Positions 1-4,301 of a stretch of DNA of 5,743 nt are shown here, in pieces. The DNA is from CAYLLD01 sp964425135 (GTDB lineage: Bacteria > Pseudomonadota > Alphaproteobacteria > Rhodobacterales > Rhodobacteraceae), in the NCBI GenBank assembly GCA_964425135.1, contig CAYRKW010000112.1:1-5743 (forward strand), in the 5' to 3' direction. The notes beneath the pieces are model-generated. The model saw only the letters and a list, made by a program, of their open reading frames with translations. It was not told where the DNA came from and did no database searches. Numbering within the stretch: position 1 is the first letter of the stretch; each line of letters opens with the position of its first letter. The translations under genes were made by a program, and so were the position numbers.

Positions 1-3
1 GAG

Positions 4-39
4 GCCCCGGATCAGGTCCGGGGCGGGGCGTTATGTTGG
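4..39. repeat. Palindromic GC-rich intergenic hairpin, unit A
   Basis: A perfect 8-bp inverted repeat, GCCCCGGA (4-11) and TCCGGGGC (17-24), is separated by the 5-base loop TCAGG. It is followed by GGGGC and a T-rich tail, TTATGTTGG (31-39). The GGATCAGGTCC-centred palindrome resembles short intergenic palindromes I associate with many alphaproteobacterial genomes, but this is from memory and was not checked. The hairpin is not followed by a clean T run, so a terminator for an upstream gene outside the window is possible but not well supported. A related hairpin with a similar tail lies at 147-181. Confidence 0.5.
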
Positions 40-73
40 TTTAGATGCGTGTTGCTTCCATCCGCCGTGTGTT

Positions 74-108
74 CCCACCAAGGGCATCGCCCGGGCCTTG
101 GGGGTGGG
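74..108. repeat. Imperfect GC-rich inverted repeat
   Basis: CCCACC (74-79) can pair with GGTGGG (103-108), and AAGG (80-83) with CCTT (96-99), leaving a three-G bulge. The loop contains the self-complementary octamer GCCCGGGC (89-96). Alternative pairing CCAAGG/CCTTGG is also possible. It is the second structure in a row of hairpins between 4 and 165. No coding potential is credible here; function unknown. Confidence 0.35.
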
Positions 109-114
109 TGCGAT

Positions 115-181
115 AGCGCCCTCTCCGTGGGGGAGGTTCGGGCGCTGCCCGGTCTATCGACCGGGTGGGGCTTAGTGTTGA
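115..181. repeat. Paired GC-rich hairpins, unit B (REP-like)
   Basis: Two adjacent inverted repeats. The first pairs AGCGCCC (115-121) with GGGCGCT (140-146) and encloses a smaller CTCC/GGAG dyad (123-126 and 132-135). The second is a perfect 7-bp stem, CCCGGTC (148-154) and GACCGGG (159-165), with loop TATC. The second stem is followed by GGGGC and TTAGTGTTGA (167-181), which matches the segment after unit A (25-39) at 11 of 15 positions. The shared hairpin-plus-tail layout suggests two diverged copies of one repeat family. Calling it REP-like is inference; copy number in the genome cannot be judged from this window. Confidence 0.4.
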
Positions 182-281
182 TTGTCAGAGATACAGCGGG
201 TGCAGGCAAATCTATGTGGGGTAAAATAATACCATAATTACAACCTATTGATTTTGCTGACATAAACCTGCGCTGCGCCCG

Positions 282-309
282 TTGACTTGCCTCACCAATC
301 CTTTATACC
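282..309 (+). promoter_or_regulatory. Sigma-70-type promoter of rplM-rpsI
   Basis: The hexamer TTGACT (282-287) matches the -35 consensus at five of six positions and is followed after 16 bases by TATACC (304-309) as the -10. Transcription would begin near 315-317, giving a leader of about 35 bases before the L13 start. An AT-rich stretch lies upstream (about 217-268), as expected for a strong ribosomal-protein promoter. No leader structure resembling an L13 autoregulatory site was recognised. Confidence 0.65.
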
Positions 310-350
310 CGCTCCATCTTGAAAACATCTAACGATGGATGAGCGAAACA

Positions 351-818
351 ATGGCAACATATTCAGCCAAACCGGCGGATATTGAGAAGAAGTGGGTTCT
401 GATCGACGCGGAAGGCGTTGTTCTGGGCCGTCTTGCTTCGATTATCGCGATGCGGTTGCGGGGCAAGCATAAGGCGACGTTTACGCCGCATATGGACATG
501 GGCGACAATGTGATCGTCATCAACGCAGAAAAAGTGCAGATGACGGGCAACAAGCGCGCTGACAAAACCTATTACTGGCACACAGGCCATCCGGGCGGGA
601 TCAAGTCGCGCACGGCAGGCGAGTTGCTCGAAGGCGATCACCCGGACCGGGTTTTGACCAAAGCGGTCAAGCGGATGATGCCGGGCGGGCCGCTCACACG
701 CAAACAGATGGTCAATCTGCGCGTCTATGCCGGTGCCGAGCATCCGCATGAGGCGCAAAGCCCAGAGGTGCTCGACGTTAAATCCATGAACAAAAAGAAC
801 ACACGGAGCGCATCATAA
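351..818 (+). CDS. rplM: 50S ribosomal protein L13
   Basis: L13 is an early-assembling protein of the large ribosomal subunit that binds 23S rRNA. From ATG 351 the product is 155 residues, close to the usual alphaproteobacterial length and longer at the C-terminus than the E. coli protein. Recognisable blocks are KKWVLIDAEGVVLGRLAS (13-30), RLRGKHKATFTPHMDMGDN (35-53), YYWHTGHPGGIKSRT (74-88), AVKRMMPGGPL (105-115) and NLRVYAGAEHPHEAQSPEVL (122-141). I chose 351 over the in-frame ATG at 339 because MATYSAKPADI aligns with the family N-terminus (MKTFxAxP) and because GGATGAG at 337-343 sits seven bases upstream as a weak ribosome-binding site. The 339 start would only add MSET. It is the first gene of a two-gene operon with rpsI, whose ATG overlaps this stop codon in TAATG. 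Identification is secure; only the start is open. Confidence 0.97.
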   Translation: MATYSAKPADIEKKWVLIDAEGVVLGRLASIIAMRLRGKHKATFTPHMDMGDNVIVINAEKVQMTGNKRADKTYYWHTGHPGGIKSRTAGELLEGDHPDRVLTKAVKRMMPGGPLTRKQMVNLRVYAGAEHPHEAQSPEVLDVKSMNKKNTRSAS

Positions 819-1327
819 TGGCTGATGAGATCAAATCGCTCGACGCGTTGAAATCTGCCGTTGAGGGCACCGACGTGGTGCAGGAGGCGGCACCTGTTGC
901 AGAAGCCGCCCCGATCACGCGCGAAGCTGTGCGCGACGAATTTGGCCGCTCTTATGCGACCGGTAAACGGAAGGACGCGGTGGCCCGTGTCTGGATCAAG
1001 CCCGGTTCGGGCAAGATGCTTATCAACGGTCGCGAGTATGAAAAATACTTCGCCCGTCCGGTTTTGCAGATGATCCTGCGCCAACCCTTCGAGATTGCCG
1101 GTGTTGCTGGTGAGTTCGACGTTATGGCCACGGTCAAAGGCGGCGGTCTTTCGGGACAGGCCGGTGCGGTCAAGCACGGCATCTCCAAAGCGCTGCAGAT
1201 CTATGAGCCAAGCCACCGCGCCGCGCTCAAAGCCGCTGGCTTCCTGACCCGCGATGCGCGCGTGGTCGAGCGGAAGAAATACGGTAAGCGCAAGGCGCGC
1301 CGGAGCTTCCAGTTCTCCAAGCGCTGA
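818..1327 (+). CDS. rpsI: 30S ribosomal protein S9
   Basis: S9 is a small-subunit head protein whose basic C-terminal tail reaches the P-site tRNA. The 169-residue product has an N-terminal extension (about 1-43) rich in Ala, Glu and Asp that is absent from the E. coli protein and common in alphaproteobacteria. The conserved domain follows: SYATGKRKDAVARVWIKPG (45-63), the family signature GGGLSGQAGAVKHGISKAL (108-126), and the basic end ERKKYGKRKARRSFQFSKR (151-169), terminating in the invariant SKR. The start ATG shares its A with the rplM stop (TAATG), and GGAG at 805-808 lies nine bases upstream, so translation is probably coupled to L13. A strong terminator follows about 20 bases after the stop. 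Confidence 0.98.
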   Translation: MADEIKSLDALKSAVEGTDVVQEAAPVAEAAPITREAVRDEFGRSYATGKRKDAVARVWIKPGSGKMLINGREYEKYFARPVLQMILRQPFEIAGVAGEFDVMATVKGGGLSGQAGAVKHGISKALQIYEPSHRAALKAAGFLTRDARVVERKKYGKRKARRSFQFSKR

Positions 1328-1348
1328 TCGCACGACAAAGACAACTAC

Positions 1349-1380
1349 AAAAACCCGCCCTTGCTGGCGGGTTTTTCATT
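1349..1380 (+). terminator. Intrinsic terminator of rplM-rpsI
   Basis: An 11-bp perfect stem, AAAAACCCGCC (1349-1359) and GGCGGGTTTTT (1366-1376), closes a six-base loop, CTTGCT. The T run is the right arm itself (1372-1376) and continues as CATTTTT. It lies just after the rpsI stop. Because the left arm starts with five A residues, the reverse strand also reads as a stem ending in a T run, so the element could terminate transcription from either direction. Confidence 0.9.
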
Positions 1381-1492
1381 TTTGGGCAGCCGTCACGATA
1401 ATGTTGCCAACCCGGCCTTGAGGTTTCCTTGTTACTTCAGTCTTGAAGGCGGGCTGCACAGCGTTGAAAATCGTGAAGAGATTATCTGGGTA

Positions 1493-1648
1493 ATGCTTGC
1501 TTTTGCGCAGGTGTCGGGGCTGGCCGTGTAGAGTGCGACGCTGAATGCGTCGCTGCGCGTGCGTGAGGCGCAACGTGTTGCGCCGGTCAAGCTTATCGAC
1601 GTTTATGATGGTGGATATGCGCACGCGGTTGTCGCTGAACAGGAATAA
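1493..1648 (+). pseudogene. Possible decayed small ORF interrupted by amber codon
   Basis: From ATG 1493 the frame encodes a short hydrophobic stretch (the frame is also open upstream, giving IIWV before the Met), an amber TAG at 1529-1531, and a further 38 codons to TAA 1646-1648. The downstream part, with APVKLIDVYDGGYAHAVVAE, has a balanced, protein-like composition. A single CAG-to-TAG change would account for the interruption. Against it: the start has no clear ribosome-binding site (GAAGAG at 1475-1480 is 12 bases away), the family is unknown to me, and the opposite strand is also open. I treat this as a candidate remnant only. Confidence 0.22.
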
Positions 1649-1677
1649 ATCGCGCGAGGCGATTGAAAATTTCTGTC

Positions 1678-1705
1678 TCGCCCGTTAGGGGGCGAAGCGT
1701 TTTCG
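1678..1705 (+). promoter_or_regulatory. Hairpin(s) in the argC leader
   Basis: TCGCCC (1678-1683) pairs with GGGCGA (1690-1695) around loop GTTAGG, and TTTT follows at 1700-1703. A second, competing dyad, CGAA (1693-1696) with TTCG (1702-1705), shares bases with the first. The structure ends four bases before the argC ribosome-binding site. It could be a weak terminator for whatever lies upstream or a leader structure of argC; the stem is short and the T run brief, so neither is established. Confidence 0.3.
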
Positions 1706-1708
1706 TAT

Positions 1709-1714
1709 GAGGAT
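1709..1714 (+). promoter_or_regulatory. Ribosome-binding site fixing the argC start
   Basis: GAGGAT at 1709-1714 lies seven bases before ATG 1722 and is the only purine-rich Shine-Dalgarno-like stretch near the gene. It falls inside the codons that would be used if translation began at the earlier in-frame ATG 1707, so it favours 1722 as the true start. Confidence 0.6.
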
Positions 1715-1721
1715 CAAGACC

Positions 1722-2750
1722 ATGAGCAAAGCCAAAATCGGAATATTGGGCGCAAGCGGATACACAGGTGCGGAACTTGTGCGATTGCTGGTCTCACATC
1801 CCGATATGGAGATTGCGCTGCTGACAGCGGACCGGAAGGCGGGGCAGTCAATGGGGGATGTGTTCCCGCAGTTCGCGCATCTTGATTTGCCGGTTCTGCA
1901 AGCGCTCGCGGATGTGGATTTGACGACACTCAATCTCGCGTTCTGCTGCCTGCCGCATGGGATCACTCAGGAAGTGGTCTCTGGCCTGCCGACGTCCGTG
2001 AAAGTGGTTGATCTCTCGGCAGACTTCCGGCTCGACGATCCCAGCGCATATGAAAAATGGTATGGCGGGCCGCATAAAGCGTTGGAATTGCAGGGCGAAG
2101 TGGCCTACGGCCTGCCAGAGGTTTATCGCGACACCATAGCCAAGGCGCGGATCACGGCCAACACGGGGTGTTATGTGGCGACCTCGCTTTTGCCGATTAT
2201 CCCGCTCTTGAAAGCCGGACTTGTCGACCCTGATGACATCATTATTGATGCGAAATCCGGGGTCACGGGGGCGGGGCGCGCGCCGAGCGAAGGTAAGCTG
2301 TTCACCGAAGTTGCTGGCGGGTTTCATGCCTATGGTGTCGCGGGTCACCGGCATATGGCGGAGATGGATCAGGAGTTTGCCAAGGCGGCGGGCCGTGCGG
2401 TCACATGCAGTTTCACCCCGCATCTCCTGCCACAAGCGCGCGGGATTTTGGCGACGATCTATCTGAGCGGTGATGCGCAGAAGATGCATGACGCGCTCGC
2501 CAAGACCTACGCAAGCGAGCCTTTCGTACATGTTCTGCCCTTTGGCCAAACGCCGCAAACGCGGCATGTGTTGGGCTCGAACCTCTGCCGTATCGGCGTT
2601 GTTGCCGACCGGCGCGAAGGGCGCGCGATTGTGGTTTCGGTGCTCGACAATCTCGTGAAAGGGGCGTCCGGTCAGGCTGTTCAGAACGCAAATATCATGC
2701 TGGGACTGGATGAGACCGCCGGATTGAACCACGCCCCCGTTTTCCCGTAG
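1722..2750 (+). CDS. argC: N-acetyl-gamma-glutamyl-phosphate reductase (ArgC, type 1)
   Basis: ArgC catalyses the NADPH-dependent reduction of N-acetyl-glutamyl-5-phosphate to the semialdehyde, the third step of arginine biosynthesis, in the cytoplasm. From ATG 1722 the protein has 342 residues, the usual length of the long (type 1) family. The N-terminal Rossmann domain shows GASGYTGAELVRLL (10-23). VVDLSADFRL follows near residue 100. The catalytic cysteine is C150 in ANTGCYVAT, and the catalytic histidine is probably H209 in AGHRH (207-211). An in-frame ATG at 1707 would add MRIKT, but homology (MSKAKIGILG) and the GAGGAT site at 1709 favour 1722. The gene is followed after two bases by the YihY-family gene, so the two are probably cotranscribed. 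No ARG-box-like operator was recognised upstream. Confidence 0.96.
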   Translation: MSKAKIGILGASGYTGAELVRLLVSHPDMEIALLTADRKAGQSMGDVFPQFAHLDLPVLQALADVDLTTLNLAFCCLPHGITQEVVSGLPTSVKVVDLSADFRLDDPSAYEKWYGGPHKALELQGEVAYGLPEVYRDTIAKARITANTGCYVATSLLPIIPLLKAGLVDPDDIIIDAKSGVTGAGRAPSEGKLFTEVAGGFHAYGVAGHRHMAEMDQEFAKAAGRAVTCSFTPHLLPQARGILATIYLSGDAQKMHDALAKTYASEPFVHVLPFGQTPQTRHVLGSNLCRIGVVADRREGRAIVVSVLDNLVKGASGQAVQNANIMLGLDETAGLNHAPVFP

Positions 2751-2752
2751 CC

Positions 2753-3562
2753 ATGCAAACCTTAAGCGCCATGCGCCGCGCCTATACACGGTTCAACCGC
2801 CATGACGGGCAGGCGATGGCGGGCTATATCGCGTTTTCCGCGTTGCTGGGCATGTTTCCCTTCATCATTCTGGCAACGAACATGGGCGCGCAAATCATTG
2901 GACCCGGCCGCTCGCAGTCGGTAATTGATGCGCTCTTTGATTTCGCACCATCCCATGTGGCCCAAACCGTTGAGCCGGTGCTGCGCGACGTTCTGTCGGG
3001 CGCAAGTGGCGGGCTGCTGACCGTTTCGGCGATTGTCGCTTTGTGGTTCTCGTCCAATGTGTTCGAGGCGCTTCGGGTGGCTTTCGACAGGGCCTATCGC
3101 GAAGGCGATGGCCGGCACTGGATAAAGGGCCGCCTTGTGTCGATCCTCTGCGTGATCCTCGGCCTCATTACCGCGCTCATCTTGGGCGGTGTGATCGTCT
3201 TTGCGCCACTGGCGATCAATCTGATCACCTCTTGGACGCAAATGGACATTCCCTTTGGCATTAATATGCTGCGATACCCCATTGGTATTGCAGTCTTTAT
3301 CGGCTTCCTCATGTACCTGCACAAAGTGCTGCCCGGCCATGCGCTTGCAATAAGACAACTTTGGCCGGGCGTGCTCGTCTCCACTTTCGTCTGGCTGGTC
3401 GCAGCTATCGGGTTCTCGATCTATCTTGGCCTCACGCCGACATATTCTTCGACATACGGCGCTATGGCCGGTGTTGTCATCACGCTGATGTTCTTTTACA
3501 TTTCAGGACTTGCGATTATCTATGGCGCTGAGCTCAACGCAATCGTTGCACAACAAACCTGA
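2753..3562 (+). CDS. YihY/BrkB-family inner-membrane protein
   Basis: A 269-residue integral membrane protein of the YihY/virulence factor BrkB family (once misnamed ribonuclease BN). Six hydrophobic segments are visible at roughly residues 22-43, 87-106, 128-156, 172-192, 205-225 and 235-257. Family landmarks are the N-terminal AMAGYIAFSALLGMFPF (21-37), LWFSSNVFEALRVAFDRAY (97-115), and the C-terminal STYGAMAGVVITLMFFYISG (233-252) leading to the hallmark GAELNA (258-263). The molecular function of the family is not settled, and transport or envelope roles remain proposals. The start at 2753 lies two bases after the argC stop and has no evident Shine-Dalgarno site, which fits translational coupling; an internal ATG at 2771 (MRRAYTRFNRHDG) is an alternative. 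The stop is followed after six bases by ccmE. Confidence 0.92.
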   Translation: MQTLSAMRRAYTRFNRHDGQAMAGYIAFSALLGMFPFIILATNMGAQIIGPGRSQSVIDALFDFAPSHVAQTVEPVLRDVLSGASGGLLTVSAIVALWFSSNVFEALRVAFDRAYREGDGRHWIKGRLVSILCVILGLITALILGGVIVFAPLAINLITSWTQMDIPFGINMLRYPIGIAVFIGFLMYLHKVLPGHALAIRQLWPGVLVSTFVWLVAAIGFSIYLGLTPTYSSTYGAMAGVVITLMFFYISGLAIIYGAELNAIVAQQT

Positions 3563-3568
3563 GGCGAC

Positions 3569-4015
3569 ATGGCAGGATTTCGCAAAAAACAAAGAATTCA
3601 ACTGATCATCGTCGGCTTTGTCTTCATGATCGCCGCTGTGGCGCTGGTTGGCTATGCGCTACGCGACGGTATCGAGTTTTTCCGCTCGCCCGCGCAAGTC
3701 GTTGAGGACATGCCAGAGCCAAGCGAGAAATTCCGTTTGGGCGGGCTCGTCAGCGAAGGCTCGATCGAGCGCGGTGTGGGACAGATCGTGCGCTTTAGCG
3801 TAACCGATGGTGCAGAGACGCTGCCGGTGACTTTCGACGGCATTCTACCCGATCTCTTCTCCGAAGGGCAGGGCGCGATCATGACCGGTTACCTGCGCAA
3901 CGGCGTCTTTGAGGCAAGTGAAGTGCTGGCCAAGCACGACGAAGAATACATGCCTAAAGAGGTCGCTGATGCATTGAAGGAGCAGGGCGTGTTCAAGGGC
4001 GATAGCGGGTCGTAG
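3569..4015 (+). CDS. ccmE: Cytochrome c maturation haem chaperone CcmE
   Basis: CcmE is the periplasm-facing, membrane-anchored haem chaperone of cytochrome c maturation System I. It takes haem covalently on a histidine from the CcmABCD complex and hands it to the CcmF/CcmH lyase. The 148-residue product starts with a basic stretch (FRKKQR) and one membrane anchor (about 11-31), followed by a beta-rich soluble domain (about 50-120) consistent with the family's OB-like fold. The haem-attachment motif is LAKHDEEYMPKEV, with H123 as the expected attachment site and Y127 as axial ligand. A flexible hydrophilic tail ends the protein. The Shine-Dalgarno GAGG (3561-3564) overlaps the stop of the preceding gene, so it is probably the last gene of an argC-yihY-ccmE unit. 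The partner genes ccmF and ccmH do not follow, because lon comes next. Confidence 0.96.
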   Translation: MAGFRKKQRIQLIIVGFVFMIAAVALVGYALRDGIEFFRSPAQVVEDMPEPSEKFRLGGLVSEGSIERGVGQIVRFSVTDGAETLPVTFDGILPDLFSEGQGAIMTGYLRNGVFEASEVLAKHDEEYMPKEVADALKEQGVFKGDSGS

Positions 4016-4301
4016 GGCGACGATTTTGGGAGATGAATTGCACTCAGCGCTGTGACGCTGCCACCTCATCCGGCACGCGCCTGCCCGCAGGTACTTCCGA
4101 AAACCGCTCAATCCAACACGAATTGTTCTCAATATATCCACATAGCAGTCTATCTTTGAGGCGCTAATTGGAGTAACACGCCTGTGTCAGGCCGACCCTT
4201 GACGTCGTCTCCCTGCGTTCCCACATGCCACAGACACCATGAGACATGTGATGCGTTGCTGGAACACCGGGACCGTTCGTGTCGGCATATAAGGAAAAAA
4301 G
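4016..4301. other. ccmE-lon intergenic region
   Basis: This 286-base interval contains no credible gene. A short dyad, CAGCG (4045-4049) and CGCTG (4056-4060), follows ccmE but lacks a T run, and CCTG/CAGG forms a small four-bp dyad near 4080-4092, so no clear terminator ends the ccmE unit. Closer to lon lie GCCTG-TGT-CAGGC (4180-4192), a promoter-like segment from 4198, and the inverted pair CACATG (4222-4227) and CATGTG (4245-4250). The + strand open frame that begins at 4184 overlaps the lon start out of frame and is spurious. Confidence 0.7.
4198..4226 (+). promoter_or_regulatory. Possible heat-shock (RpoH) promoter of lon
   Basis: CTTGAC (4198-4203) is separated by 16 bases from CCCACAT (4220-4226). 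The pair resembles the alphaproteobacterial RpoH pattern (CTTG upstream, CYTATNT downstream), matching all of the CTTG core and five of seven -10 positions. The same -35 also fits a sigma-70 element, TTGACG. Transcription would start about 70 bases before the lon ATG. lon is a classical heat-shock gene, which makes the assignment plausible, but the -10 is imperfect. Confidence 0.35.

Larger units (their letters stand above)
1381..1721. other. rpsI-argC interval without an intact gene
   Basis: This 341-base stretch carries no gene I recognise. Two frames in the same codon register but on opposite strands are open over much of it. On the + strand, ATG 1493 reads MLAFAQVSGLAV, then an amber TAG (1529-1531), then 38 codons including LNASLRVREAQRV and KLIDVYDGGYAHAVV to TAA 1646-1648. 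On the - strand a frame is open from about 1684 down to a TGA at 1378-1376, next to the terminator, with a protein-like end QGRVGNIIVTAAQK. A third small + frame runs from ATG 1545 to TAG 1686-1688 (47 codons) and is Arg/Cys-rich. None has a convincing ribosome-binding site. No good promoter for argC was seen either. Confidence 0.6.

Noticed and set aside
4..24. The first hairpin as part of a 4.5S (SRP) RNA, because of a TCAGGTCCGG match
   Set aside because: The match is short and the rest of the conserved SRP RNA core does not follow; the sequence is explained by the palindrome itself.
49..237. A 62-codon + strand frame in the hairpin region
   Set aside because: It reads through several inverted repeats, has no ribosome-binding site and has a Gly/Leu-rich translation typical of repeat DNA.
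725..1333. A 202-codon - strand open frame opposite rpsI
   Set aside because: It covers the complete, well-conserved S9 gene and has no recognisable features of its own.
1545..1688. A 47-codon + strand frame before argC
   Set aside because: Its composition is Arg- and Cys-rich, it lacks a ribosome-binding site and overlaps the more protein-like frame ending at 1648; kept only as part of the description of the interval.
1848..2789. A 313-codon - strand open frame opposite argC
   Set aside because: It is in register antisense to argC, which has intact catalytic motifs; the antisense product is Arg-rich and matches no family I know.
2753..3562. Annotation of the membrane protein as ribonuclease BN
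   Set aside because: The RNase BN name was transferred to this family in error; the protein is a multi-pass membrane protein with no nuclease motif visible.
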